From Acanthacorydalis orientalis (lineage: Eukaryota; Arthropoda; Insecta; Megaloptera; Corydalidae): DNA of 64,000 nucleotides. A program made the position numbers and the translations under genes. Shown here in pieces: positions 36,405 through 47,929 of this stretch. The stretch is taken from NCBI GenBank assembly GCA_034766995.1, contig CM068321.1, positions 9,684,026 through 9,748,025 on the forward strand. The letters are read 5' to 3'. Position 1 is the first letter of the stretch. The number at the start of each line of letters is the position of its first letter. The notes under the pieces were generated by a model that was not told the origin of the DNA, ran no database searches, and saw only the letters and a list, made by a program, of their open reading frames with translations.

Positions 36405-36610
36405 CTGCTGGTCTTCGTCGTTTTAGATTATCTGAGTTTCTCTTCTCCACTAATGGTATAAACGCATATGTAATCTTCAGAACGATTTTGGAGATTATCT
36501 GAAATCTAGTCATTAAACTCTATCTGAAGACGGTATATGTACTGAAATTATTAGTGAAGAACTGAAACTCCAGATGTTCCACAAGGGTGACTCCATCAAG
36601 ACGACAAAAA
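36405..36610. repeat. P2 foldback element, both arms present
   Basis: Left arm: 'tctccactaatggtataaac', 'atcttcagaacgattttgga'. Right arm: CTATCTGAAGACGGTATATG, 'actgaaattattagtgaaga'. The outer 'gattatctgagtttct' pairs with 'gaaactccagatgttcc'. Confidence 0.72.
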
Positions 36611-36763
36611 ATAATCAATTAATTATATTTTTATATACTCTATTTCATATTTTTATTAAATTATGATTATGAATTTCTTATAAATAGTTTTAATTTTATA
36701 TCAAATTTTCTCAGTAATTAGTGATCTTAAAAAAAAAATTTAGAATCTTTTTGATACATATAA

Positions 36764-36765
<2 letters not shown>

Positions 36766-36802
<37 letters not shown>

Positions 36803-36868
36803 GTGTGTGTGTGTGTAAATATATATACATATATATATATATATACATGTATATATATATATATATAT
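36766..36868. repeat. Compound (TA)n(GT)n microsatellite
   Basis: TA run, a short GT run (36802-36816), then TA with CAT interruptions. Confidence 0.95.
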
Positions 36869-36889
36869 AAAGTGTATAAATTAATTCAG

Positions 36890-37445
36890 TGCTTTTTTTA
36901 TAGAAAATGAATGTTTACGAAAAAATAGAATACATTTCAATCCTTAAAACATCACCCATTATTTTGCATAAATTTGCACCATCTGTTGAATAATTGACTG
37001 AGCCCTTGTCGAAGAAAAGATAGCGGCTTAGAGTCGATGAAGTCCAGTGGCGCGTTATAGCTTCATTGGGCCCAGGCACAATTGAATTAGGGGACTCCAT
37101 GTGCAGTGTCGTACTATAGTAATGAGTTTATAAAAGATTGGTTTTCCCCCCCTGTTGATGGGATCCCCAGGCAAAAGTCCTTTTTGGACATAGGATAACG
37201 CGCCACTGATGAAGTTGTAATTGATTTTCGAATCTCTTCTACTGTTTTATTTTATTTTGCATGTTTTATACGTCGCAGCATCTTCTCCCAAATCTAAACA
37301 ATTTATTCTCGCGGCTTCGGTATCAAGTATTTTCAACTGAAATGCGAAAAGTATTAAATGCTTAATATACTGCTTTTCGGACACCATCGCGTTTACTGCT
37401 ATTTTGTTAGATTGTGCCAATTGTTTGATATAAATAAGGTTGATA
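36890..37445 (-). pseudogene. Mariner transposase relic, N- and C-termini joined
   Basis: On the minus strand the right part reads VSEKQYIKHLILFAFQLK, then TEAAR, GEDAATYKTCK and 'RRDSKINY', matching the N-terminal helix-turn-helix region of mariner transposases. After the hAT MITE insertion (37045-37208) it continues as a C-terminal-like FFDKG / SQLFNRWCKFMQNNG. The central catalytic domain is missing. Terminal repeats were not resolved, so the boundaries are approximate. Confidence 0.6.
37045..37208. mobile_element. hAT-like MITE, 164 bp, nested in a mariner relic
   Basis: Terminal inverted repeats CAGTGGCGCGTTATAG and, reversed, CAGTGGCGCGTTATCC. An 8-bp target duplication, ATGAAGTC / ATGAAGTT, lies at 37037-37044 and 37209-37216. 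CAGTGG ends with an 8-bp duplication are diagnostic of hAT. The GC-rich interior (contains 'cattgggcccaggcac' and 'gatccccaggcaaa') is non-coding. Confidence 0.85.
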
Positions 37446-38067
37446 TTTCAAAATCAGACAAGAAAATATTTTAATTTAAAACAAACATATGATAGATTCA
37501 ATTTAAAGGCAGAGAATTTCTTTTTACACCTAATACACATCCAATAATTTAACATTGTACATACTTTGTAATTGAAATGCAAAAAAACACTGTATTTTAA
37601 TAACTTCTACTCAATTTTATACAAATTTCTCACTTGTATACTCGCCATTCTTGAACCATTACTCATATGTACTTTAACATACCCACATACATTTATTTAT
37701 ACTGTCTTTTAAAAAGAATTTTCCCTACATTTCGAAATTCCAGTCGGCGTATCTAATCGCATACGTTTTTTTTTCTCGAAAGATATCTGAACGTTATCGT
37801 GGCTCTTTTAGCCTTTAGCGTTAACGTACACACAGATAACATGGTGAATAACAACGAACAACTGTATATACATTATTATACATACATACATATATATCTA
37901 TCTTTATATATATATGTATATAAGGTTTGATAATTTTTTTATAAATAAGTCACTAGTATTCATTCAATGTAAAATATTGAACATTCTGCTAAAGTTTTCT
38001 AGAAGTCTGCGTTCATAAAAAGTATAGAAACAAAGTAAATCTATGCAAAGTATGAAAGTTTACTTAC

Positions 38068-38069
<2 letters not shown>
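37446..38069. other. AT-rich intergenic sequence
   Basis: Nothing recognised; small TA/CATA runs near 37880-37922. Confidence 0.5.

Positions 38070-38127
<58 letters not shown>
38070..38127. repeat. (TA)n microsatellite
   Basis: About 29 TA units. Confidence 0.97.
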
Positions 38128-38129
<2 letters not shown>

Positions 38130-38279
38130 TATAGAAAAAGGGAGGAACAATATAGAATTAACTTTCAAGTAAATAAACAAATAACCGTTCATTACTTTAA
38201 TGAAACTGGTCAATATTATGCTGCAAGTCCATTGAAACAACGCACAGTAATAATTAATTAATATTATAATCGTATGTTT

Positions 38280-38510
38280 TTATACCGTTTGGATCATCTA
38301 AATATGTGTGCTTCATTGTAAGTTTCGACATGTGTATTATTATATTATCAGGTAGTCGTTAGAGACAGTTGGAAGTAGATAGGTAGCTTTTAGAGATGTT
38401 AGAATGTCTAATATATCTGAAGATGACATACGTGATGCATCTAGTAGTGGTACACAGACATTAAATTAAATTAGACTATACAAAAGTATGAAGACCAGTA
38501 GGACAAATAA
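38280..38510. repeat. P2 foldback-family copy, diverged
   Basis: Left arm: 'ggatcatctaaatatgtgtg', 'aagtttcgacatgtgtatta'. Right arm: 'atatctgaagatgacatacg', 'tgatgcatctagtagtggta'. Recognisable mainly from the right arm. Confidence 0.65.
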
Positions 38511-38930
38511 TTAACTCTTCTATCCTTCTTTTAGTTGCTAATCCACAGATTGAGTTATTGATTTTCTATACTCTTTTATTTCTGCTTTGTTCTTCAATTC
38601 CTAGCAGCTATAGCATTTGAAAGCCATTATCCATTATCTGTCATATATTCAGATCTTGACTCTTCTCTATAATCATTTTTCCCTTTTCATTTCATAATCC
38701 ATACAGTCAACTGTTTAACCTTATTGAAATATTTGAATGTTGAAATTTTTGCAGAACAGTTATTTTTAATAACCGCTCTTTCGAGTACTACTATAGGTAA
38801 AAAAAATTGAATATAGAAAACGTTCTGTAATAAAGAAGAAGAAAATATCACCATAACAATGTACCTATAAATACAAATAGATAAGATTCAAAATGGTTGC
38901 AGGAAGAACTTAGACTTACGGTCATGTTTC
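38511..38930. other. AT-rich spacer
   Basis: Nothing recognised. Confidence 0.5.
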
Positions 38931-38934
38931 GCGA

Positions 38935-39345
38935 ATTTAATAATTAACCATGTTCTATAAATGATTATTAATCATTTTTTATTGTTTATTATGAGCTTTT
39001 CGATTCCAATATTATTATCCACAGAGCTTTGATTACAGAAAAACTTTTTTATAGTTGAGGTGAAAAATTGTGAAAAGTTAATTTGTGAAGGGTAGTTTAG
39101 CTAGAGTGCCAAAACTGTATTGCGCCAAGAATGTTCTTCATATTTTAATATAAGAGAAAATGTTTAGAGCACTCGATAGATATAAGATAAAAGTCAGCGC
39201 TAGTATACAGGAAAAATCTCTTTAGCGCTCTGGTGGTGAAGGCATCACCATCGAAATACTGATGAGAAACAATCAAAAATGGTCAATAATCATTATTAAA
39301 CATTTTTTGATCAGTCTTGTTTTTGTGATTTATAAGGTGTATAAA
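38935..39345. repeat. P1 foldback-family copies, rearranged tandem
   Basis: A left arm with its own tail (38935-39125, tail 'ctagagtgccaaaactgtat') is followed by a right arm (39165-39345: 'ggcatcaccatcgaaatact', AACAATCAAAAATGGTCAAT, 'ttttttgatcagtc'). Two partial copies or one copy interrupted by rearrangement. Confidence 0.7.
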
Positions 39346-39365
39346 ATATTGTCCACTCTATTCTG

Positions 39366-39368
<3 letters not shown>

Positions 39369-39433
<65 letters not shown>
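39369..39433. repeat. (TA)n microsatellite
   Basis: About 32 TA units. Confidence 0.97.
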
Positions 39434-39437
<4 letters not shown>

Positions 39438-40012
39438 CAAATAGCAATCATCTCATCTATTTAATAACTTTATTTACATTCATTCCTTCCATATTCGGCA
39501 TGTTTTTTTTTAAATTACTAATTGAATATTTTTGCAAATTTATTTCCTGTCTTGGATACAATTTAATATTAATATATTAATAGACATAAATTTATCTGTA
39601 CTGACATAATTATTGATTATGGTTTTTACGATTTAACAACAAACATATTTAATTTCATAATTTCTTATTTGATGAAACATTTTCACTTACATCTCGTAGT
39701 TGTTTAATAATAATTGCTTTTGTCACAAGGTATTTTGTTCAATACAAGGTATCTTATATATGTATGTATGTATGGATACGTATGTATGTGTATATATATA
39801 TATATATACATTAGTAAATATGAACACAACGTTCTAGCATGACTATACAGGTTTATGTACGATCCAGAAAAAAGATAAGAGAATCGGTGGTGCAGGAGTG
39901 AGATGAATATTGAAATGAAACGAGACGGTGAGTACTAGTCGAGGAAACTTGTTCTTGGGGCATGAACGTCACATGTTTCTCTGTATATTGTGCATGTTTG
40001 TATATACACATT

Positions 40013-40014
<2 letters not shown>
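39434..40014. other. AT-rich intergenic sequence
   Basis: Nothing recognised; a small TATG-type repeat at 39757-39808. Confidence 0.5.
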
Positions 40015-40082
<68 letters not shown>

Positions 40083-40265
40083 TTAAATATATGTGCAGAA
40101 GGAGTGGTTACATGTGTATGTGTGTGTATAGTTAATTTTATCTCAGGAAAGACTGAAATTTATGCTGAATCTTTTTTGTGCGTGTGTATGTTGCTGTTTG
40201 CTTGCGATTCACTGCAGCTGGAAAACACAAACATAAATCGTATAAAGTACTCATGCACGCACAGT

Positions 40266-40321
<56 letters not shown>
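40015..40321. repeat. Two long (TA)n tracts
   Basis: TA runs at 40015-40079 and 40273-40321. The Tyr-Ile 'proteins' readable through them are artefacts. Confidence 0.95.
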
Positions 40322-40322
<1 letters not shown>

Positions 40323-40599
40323 AGTTGGATATGTTATCTGAAAGGAAAGAAACTTTGAATTGATAACACAGTTCGTAGGAATTTTTAAAAAGTTTTGATT
40401 ATATATACAAGTGACAGTTTGTATAAATTTTCTTCACACATCCTGAACACGTGGTCAATGGAGATGTTCAAGAATTAATGCAGGTCTATGGTAGTTGGAA
40501 CTGTAGAATATTTATTAATATTTTTTGATGAATAATATGTATATAATCTCAATATAGATCTGACACTGTGACTAAATTCACTTTCACACGCAATTTTTT

Positions 40600-40915
40600 G
40601 TACATCACAAAATATAAAGAATTTTCTGATCAAAAATAGTCAATAAATGATTATTGATTATTTGTGATTGATACGTATGCTATTTCGATGACGATTTGAT
40701 TATTGTCAGATCTATATATACAGAACAATCAGATTTTTTTATATTTATCAAATTTTTCTACGAGGACGATGATGTTGTCATCGAAATGCGCATGATCTAC
40801 TATCAAAGATTATTAATAATGATTTATTGAACATTTTTGAGCACAAAAAAATATTGTTTGCGGAGTGGAAAAGATTTCATATCTAAAAGTTAATTCTATT
40901 TAATCTTACTGACAT
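40600..40915. repeat. P1 foldback element, both arms present
   Basis: Left arm: 'tctgatcaaaaatagtcaat', 'tgattattgattatttg', 'tttcgatgacgatttgatta'. Right arm: 'gatgatgttgtcatcgaaat', 'gcgcatgatctactatcaaa', 'gaacatttttgagcacaaaa'. The P1 tail follows. Confidence 0.75.
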
Positions 40916-41239
40916 ATTGAAACTTGACAGTAAACATTAGAACATGAAATAAGCATATTCTTTTCATCCTTATAACAGTAATATTAATATTTATGTAGAG
41001 ATGATAACAATAAGCTTTTCTCGCCTTATCGCTCCACTATTATAGATTTATTCCATGTAATGAGAACAAAAGTTCAGGTGACACTAATTAGGGATAATGA
41101 ATTAGACTGCGACCTAATATCTCAATTTAAATATTTTATTTAAAATTTTGCTTGATATCCTTTACAATTTTCTTGACATTAATTTCACTAATCTTTGATA
41201 ACATTTTTATACAATTATTTCTCGATTCCTTCTAAAAAT

Positions 41240-41430
41240 TCATTAAATCTTAAAGTTTCTTACTCCACATTTTATGTCGTGTTATACATTTTCAATCAGG
41301 TTGAGGCCAAACTACAAAATGGTCATTGAATAACACCTATACTTTTGTATCAGGGTCACTGCTTCAATGGCTTTGTATTGTTCTTTAAGTTATTGTCTTG
41401 TTGAAATTTACAGTTTATTGGTGATTTCTC
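41240..41430 (-). pseudogene. Tc1-like transposase relic
   Basis: Minus-strand fragments in more than one frame resemble the Tc1 catalytic C-terminus: an 'NCKFQQDN'-like second-Asp block near 41400 and LNLIENV-stop-HDIKCGVRN near 41265-41310 (compare SPDLNPIENLWHDLK). Stops and frameshifts throughout; no ends recognised. Confidence 0.5.
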
Positions 41431-41977
41431 GTGAGTATATTATTATCTGAAATTTTTTAATGTAAATATATTGATGTCCAATATTTCTTTCTATAAGTTG
41501 AAATACATAGATAAACAGTTCTGTATAATTTAAAATCACCATCTGGGAACCCTTCTAAAGAGATTACTTTCATTAAATCAACGTTGACTAGTTCAAACCG
41601 ATAATAAAGAACTATTTTATCCAAAAAATCTTTACTACTGATTCGATTGATTTCAGTTTTGAGAATTGAGCAATTCAACGATTTCTGGAGTTTATTTTCT
41701 AGACCATTTATGTCTAAGAACATTGTCAATGGTTTTATGTTGTCTATAAGGTTGTACAGCATTACATTCCATATTTTTGGAGTAACAAAACACGCTGTTA
41801 TTATTCTATAAGAAAATTGTTAACTGTAAAGAGTTGTTTCCTATTTCTATTGATTTCATGCACAGTTTTTATAAATAGCCGTATTAAAAAAAGGTTTATA
41901 ATACAATGAAAATCAAAATCAAATAATATTTCATATTTACTGTGAAACGAATGTTCAAATTGTTTGTCAAGTTGACC

Positions 41978-42790
41978 GCACATTGAATAAACAAGCTGTA
42001 TTAGATAGTCTTAGACAACTTGTACGAACATTTGTCTAACCAGCTGACCGACAAACTGTCTTAGATATTGGAAACAAAGGTAACGTTTATTGATAGGAAA
42101 TATTGATAAAAAAAACGCAGAGAGTGAAGAGGGCAAGAGAATACTCATGTTCAGAAAATGTCGCCAGTGTTGAACTATGCATTATTCTGCAACGCTTGTT
42201 GATTAAAGGCTATGGCGGAATCAAAACAGAGGTGTTGTTATGAATATAACCGAAGAAGAGGTCAGCAGTAAAACTAAAACTAACGGCAGAGTTCTGCGCA
42301 ATGCTGTTTTGTTGCTATAATGAAAACAGCTACATAATTGTCATCTTTAACTTTGTCCGTGCTTATCTGAAATTATAAATAGAAAACCTTTAATAACGAG
42401 TACAAAATTCTAGCATCTAAAAAAATGTACAGCGTTGATACTCGAGCCAAATTTTATTCATTTTCTTCAATTTAATCCAATGGGAGTAGCGGAAAAAGGT
42501 CTAACAAAATTGCAAGATCAAAAGTTCTATTGCTGTCCCTTGATTTGACTGTGTTAACTTCAGTATGGAAATATTTTGTTCTTTTTCTTTTTTATATTTT
42601 TATGTTCTCTGTTCTCTGCTTTGATTCGAGATCTTAAATATGTCTAAAAAGAGTTGTTAGATGCAGTCTGCGGATGACCTATATAAAATTATGTAACGAT
42701 AATCGTTTTGACTATCTTAAATAGTCTTAAACAAAATCGTTTTTATCTAAAACTAATTAAAATAGCTTGTTGCACGCAATGTACGACTGG
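41978..42790. mobile_element. Candidate TIR element of unknown superfamily, ~810 bp
   Basis: About 45 bp at the left (CACATTGAATAAACAAGCTG, then 'attagatagtcttagacaa') is mirrored imperfectly at the right (reversed: TACATTGCGTGCAACAAGCT, then 'attttaattagttttagata'). A further internal copy of the repeat motif occurs at 42050-42070. The interior is more balanced in composition than the flanks, with no transposase recognised. The target duplication is unclear. Confidence 0.4.
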
Positions 42791-44300
42791 TATAATTACA
42801 TAAATAACACTAATTACATAAATTCAGATACTTTTTATGATATTTTTTTTCAAATGTGGACAGAAAGAGATATTTTCAGTTTCGTGAGAAATATTAGCAG
42901 CAAATATAATTTTTAACAATAATAAATAAATCATAATAATATTTTAGGCATTCTTAGTTAACTGACCACCCCTACATGTATGTAAATGTATATGTGTTTA
43001 TTACTTTTCCCAAAATGACTCGTACGTTGTTATATTCTTAATTCTTGTTTTTGAAGAATCGTCTACGTTTAATAACAAAAATATATGAACGGATAATTTC
43101 AAGCATCACGCTGCAACCTTGGTTCGATCGCGCACATGTGAAAAAAAATTGTAAAGACGCTTACATACGTGCGACCTTCGGCAATTCTTCCACTGAAATG
43201 TCAAGTTAGAATGAACAGAGGGAACTGAATAGAAGATGAACAGTTGCATTACTTTAATAAAATACTGGTGTGATATTTCACGACGCGACAGTCGTTTGAT
43301 GTTGTATAAAATGCTATTATTAATTGTTTTCAGTTACAGGGTGCACGTCATTTTATAATAACATAAATACACTTTTATGAAAGAGAAACTAGTATTATGA
43401 TTTTCTATTAAAATAAATGTTTATTTTTCAAAACTTGCACTGTGCTATTTTAATTATAAAAAAGTTGTTAGATTTTTTTAATAAAATTATTTGTAAGTAT
43501 AATATGAAACAGTAATTGAAATTTAGATGAAACATTAGTAAAATATGTTCACTAGAAACCATATTTTATTTTAAAACAATGTTAAATTTCATATAATTCA
43601 ATAGAGGTATTTAAAGCGCTTGTGCTGTTGCATTTAATTCATTTAAACTTGGTAGTATTTTGATATAGGTGTGACAGATAGACAGACGAATAAGCAGGCA
43701 TATGTTCTTTTTGTAAGGATTTTTATATTAACCTTTTGCATTCGCATGTCTTGTCTCAGTTATCGGAGCTACAATTTTTCCATTCGTTATTCAATCAAAG
43801 TTGTTGCAAATTGCCGTTATTCTTAATGCTAAAATAAAATGGCTGTATCGACTTTTTGGATTTACTACTTTTTATAGAAGTTCAATACTTGAAGAACTTG
43901 TCTGGTGTGATCTAGTTGTGAATTCCAGTTTCGTAATTGTATCAACAAGCATTGGATACTAAAACAAACGCAAAAGGCTATCATATTTGTATATAGATAT
44001 TATACAAGTCTTGTATTTGCTAAAAGTTATTAAAATTAAATTGTTATATAACAAGAACTATTGTACGTTAATAGGAAAAATTTGCAAACGTTGTTAAAAA
44101 AAGATATTTAAAAATATTAATTATATTTCATGTAAATCCAAAAATATTCCATTGTTAGTATAGAAAAACAAATGAAATTTGTAGAAACATAACCTGTAAA
44201 TAGGAAGATGCGTGATGAAAGTGAAGTAAATAAGAATCAAATCAACTGTACTTCTGAATTATGATAAATATATAGGTGGACTCGATAGAAACAATTCCTC
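42791..44300. other. AT-rich stretch with a small GC-balanced island
   Basis: Mostly AT-rich. 43080-43300 is balanced and CpG-containing ('cttggttcgatcgcgcacat') with no open frame of note. Confidence 0.4.
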
Positions 44301-44304
44301 TACT

Positions 44305-44791
44305 CACTGGTGTCAAACACGCGGCCCTCGGCCTAAACTTGAAGTTGATATTATTAAAATAATAAAATGGAATTTAAAAAAATATAAACTACATTCTTAA
44401 AACATTACAAATTATAGAAGTGCATGTAAGGAACACAGTTTTATGCTCACCGGTATATTCGTCGTTGATAATATTTTTAATAATTCGTTAATAATTTTCT
44501 GCCAAACGATGCCAAGTTTCTAGTATAAAATATTATTTTTTTTTGATTTCTCTAATTTAATTTGTTTTGTAATATTTGATAATAATATCTAAAGTGAATG
44601 TATTTTTTTGATTTTATAAATTCATTAAAAAAAATAAATATAACATTTAAATGAGTTATTTTTGAATGTAAATAAAAAACCTTTTTTCATCGCTCGCTAC
44701 ATTTTTTTCGGTGACTCTTTTTGTTGCGGCCCGTTGACTCTCTTAAACTGAATTTGGTGGCCCGTGTTCATATATGAGTTTGACACCACTG
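44305..44791. mobile_element. hAT-like MITE, 487 bp
   Basis: The ends are CACTGGTGTCAAACACGCGG and, reversed, CAGTGGTGTCAAACTCATAT. The subterminal 'ggccctcggcc' and 'gggccacc' are typical GC patches. The flanks are CCTCTACT on the left and CTCTATAC on the right, consistent with a decayed 8-bp duplication of the hAT nTCTAGAn type. The interior is AT-rich and non-coding. Confidence 0.75.
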
Positions 44792-44889
44792 CTCTATACC
44801 ATCTTACCGCTTTTACGCAAAGCTTTTGAATGGCGAATGCTATTTTTAAGAGATGAGTATTAGTGTAGGACCGTAATAGTTCTACTGTA

Positions 44890-45095
44890 CAATGTTTATT
44901 ACTGATATTTTTCTGTGTCTTAGCTTTTTGAGGATGATGGGATCATGATAGAAATGTGTATATCAATTAAAATGATTGATAATAATTGATTAAATATGTC
45001 TGATGAGAAAAAAAATATGGTTTGTAATGTAAAAAAAGTATTTATTTGTGAAAATAAATTTATCCACAGTGTCAGAACTGTATTGTGATTAAAAT
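44890..45095. repeat. P1 foldback-family copy (right arm)
   Basis: 'gaggatgatgggatcatgat', 'agaaatgtgtatatcaatta', 'atgtctgatgagaaaaaa', then the P1 tail 'atttatccacagtgtcagaa'. The left arm is reduced to a few bases. Confidence 0.65.
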
Positions 45096-45269
45096 TATAT
45101 TCTAAAATTATTACTTTTATATAAAATGACCCAAAAGCGGTAGAACAAATTGCTCCACTTGAAATTTGTTCGAAAATTAGTGGACCAAATGGTTGATAAT
45201 TTTTGTGAATTTTCTAATATAAAAGCTCATCTATCATTTTTCTTACATCTTAAATGAAGTTAAAATAAG

Positions 45270-45630
45270 TTTCACTGATGTGTTTCGTCCTTTGGCACAT
45301 CTGAATGTCTGTTCTTTGCTACTAGTTTCGGCAAATCTTCAGGAAAATATTAGAGACTGTTACTTTTATTCCTTTATTTAATATTTCTTATTCCTTACGT
45401 TTTAAAGATCTTATTTATTCTGTTTTAAAGATTTTAAAAAAGTTAAATTTTCACTTTTATAAAATGTGTTATCATTTTGTATTAATTGATTAGCTTTTAT
45501 GTAAATATTCTCTAATACATACTTGAATATGATATATGTGCTTAAACTAGCAGTGGAGAATAGACACTCAGATGAACCAAAAGAATGAAAATGATGAAGA
45601 CAACGTATCAACGGGATCGCGAATATAAAA
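45270..45630. repeat. P2 foldback element with split arms
   Basis: Left arm at 45280-45350 ('ctttgctactagtttcggca', 'aatcttcaggaaaatattag'). Right arm at 45535-45605 ('gtgcttaaactagcagtgga', 'gaatagacactcagatga'). About 180 bp of AT-rich sequence separates them. Confidence 0.65.
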
Positions 45631-46439
45631 ACATACAGTTATAATTTCAAGTCAAAATAAAAATTTGAGAGAATCCATTGTGAACACAAGCAGATGCCTT
45701 TTTGAAATATATAATGTTATTTTTTATAGTTGCAATTACTGGATTGTTACAAATATTGGCTTTTGCAAATACCGAGTCAGTACTCTGTATCCAACATATT
45801 TATTTCTGGAAATTAATCAGACACCTTCATGGATACCTCAACTATTTTATAATAGATATATAAATCTATTAAATAACAACAGAGAAGTGTACTTCTCAAA
45901 AATGCACATCGATTTTATCGACATTCTGTATAATGAGATCCGGTATATTTTTTTATCGTTATATAAGATCAAAGATGATAAATATAATCGATTGCTTTAC
46001 ATACTGTACATGATTAAATAAACTCTCGTACGAATATATTTTCTGCTGCTAATGTATTACAATCTACTGCATCCTTGTTGCAGTCTGTTAGACGTCATGG
46101 TTAAGAGCAAAACAGTACATCGATGTATTTATAATACATTTGAATCATTAATTGACTAGTTTTAAATCGCAGTAGTGTATTTTTCTAGTTGTCAGTTTGC
46201 CTCGCAAAAAATTATATAATATTACATTGACTATATTTGTGTTCTAATTTGTTTTTAAAAAAAATATACTTTTTTGTTATAACGTTATACACATTGAAAT
46301 ATTTTTATTAGACTAGAATTTTACTGCTGAAGATATTTTTGATTTAAAATAGATTTATTTATAAAAAAAATAATTTATAAATAAAACTAAAAGTGTTTAC
46401 TATATAAATACATGAATAATTTCTTAGAAAATCAAGTGT

Positions 46440-46440
<1 letters not shown>
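45631..46440. other. AT-rich intergenic sequence
   Basis: A 118-residue plus-strand frame (45665-46021) is Tyr/Ile/Asn-rich with no motif. Its composition equals that of the surrounding DNA, so I do not call it a gene. Confidence 0.45.

Positions 46441-46442
<2 letters not shown>

Positions 46443-46477
<35 letters not shown>
46443..46477. repeat. (TA)n microsatellite at the LINE 3' end
   Basis: Sits directly at the 3' terminus of the minus-strand LINE fragment. It may be a microsatellite seeded by the element's tail or the target itself. Confidence 0.9.
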
Positions 46478-46479
<2 letters not shown>

Positions 46480-47085
46480 GGCTTATAACGTTCTACGACG
46501 TCTTCCGATATCTATTCTTCATTGCCGTCTGTCATTACATTGATCTTCTTTTAGATCGCTTTCTCTCATTTATTCTCGAATTCCTTCTGACCAACTTCTT
46601 CTTAGTATTCCCTGTCTTTTTCTACCTTGAGGGTTCCAAAAGAGCACTTGTTTTGGAAGTCTCTCTTTTTGCATTCGTCGAACATGCCCGTACCATCTTA
46701 ATTGATTAGTTCGAATGTCTTCCTCTATATTGGTGTCAACGTTCATGATTTCTCTAATTTTCTCATTCCTAATCCGTTCTTTTCTTGATCTTCCTGCCGA
46801 TCTTCTCCAGAAATCCATTTCCGTTGTCAATAGCATGTTGTCTGATCTTTTCTTTGGCGGCTATATCTCACTGCTGCATGTCACTATGCTCTTTACTATG
46901 GTGTTATAGATTCTCTTTTCATTGTCTTTTGAGATGATCTGGTCCCATAGTACACTGTTCAATGAGGAAATAGCTTTTCTGCCTTGCGTACATCTTTTTT
47001 TGATGGCTTATCTATAGTTCCGTCTCTTGTTATGTTCATTCCTAGGTACTTACATTCTTCGCATCGTTTTATAGCTTGTCCCAAG
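46480..47085 (-). mobile_element. LINE (non-LTR retrotransposon) 3' fragment
   Basis: From about 47085 leftward the minus strand reads the post-reverse-transcriptase region of a LINE: CEECKYLGMNITRDGTIDK, RKAISSLNSVLWDQIIS, KRIYNTIVKSIV. It continues (46836-46570) with MDFWRRSAGRSRKERIRNE, EDIRTNQLRWYGHVRRM and RLPKQVLFWNPQGRKR. It ends with WSEGIRE, DRRQ and IGRRRRTL before the (TA)n tract. At least one stop and frameshift separate these blocks. It is 5'-truncated, lacking endonuclease and the reverse transcriptase core. The 'RWYGHVRRM' region is typical of RTE/Jockey-like insect LINEs; I cannot fix the clade. Confidence 0.85.
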
Positions 47086-47860
47086 TGTGTTTACTTACTA
47101 TCACAAATAATGTGGTGTTCAAAAAAATGTTTAAGAATTATTTAAAAAGAAAAAAATCTCAAAAACATTTTTATAGGATTATTTTGATAATTAGTTCAAT
47201 TACTTTCATCGTAGTATACATAAAATATTCTTTACTAAAATTCTTAAAGAAACATAGGTATTTGAAACAATAATAATTATATTTTTTGAAAATGTATTTT
47301 TTTTAAATAATTTTGAAAATAAATAATATTTTAAATGCAATAAAATTTTATTTATTCAGCTTGTAAGACATCTAGAAATAGATTGTAGAGATGTGCTGTA
47401 GGATTATATATAGTTGAAATAGACTATTCTATTCCTTTAATAATCTTCCTGTCAATTAAAAAAATGCAATAATTTAAGCTTTTTCTACCATATAATTTTT
47501 CTAGCATACACAAGAAGACCGATAATGTGATATCTTTTGAATACTACAATTAGTATAAAAATATGAAAAGTGTAGTTAAAAACTATTATATTATATTATC
47601 AAGTACTTATAAATAAAATATAAAAAAGAAACAAAACTGAACATTAAAGATTTCCAGTTACTTTATGTGTATTGTTTATGTAAGAATGTGTTTTTTTTTT
47701 GTTAAGATTCTCCTTTACAAAATTATAACAACCTTTATAAATATCGAATACCTGTACTTGTTTTTACAATAAAAAAACTTGTTAGAAAGATTACAATCTC
47801 GATACGATTGCACGCTTATTAATTTTACGAGGGAGTGAAACATTGTGTCATGTATTTATA
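47086..47860. other. AT-rich intergenic sequence
   Basis: Nothing recognised. Confidence 0.55.
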
Positions 47861-47861
47861 T

Positions 47862-47863
<2 letters not shown>

Positions 47864-47917
<54 letters not shown>
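47864..47917. repeat. (TA)n microsatellite
   Basis: About 27 TA units, ending in GTATG repeats. Confidence 0.97.

Positions 47918-47929
<12 letters not shown>

Noticed and set aside
41457..41762. 101-residue minus-strand open frame next to the Tc1 relic
   Set aside because: I tried to read it as the Tc1 DNA-binding or catalytic region but found no matching blocks.
45665..46021. 118-residue plus-strand open frame rich in Tyr, Ile and Asn
   Set aside because: Its composition equals that of the AT-rich background; no signal peptide, domain or repeat that would indicate a real gene.
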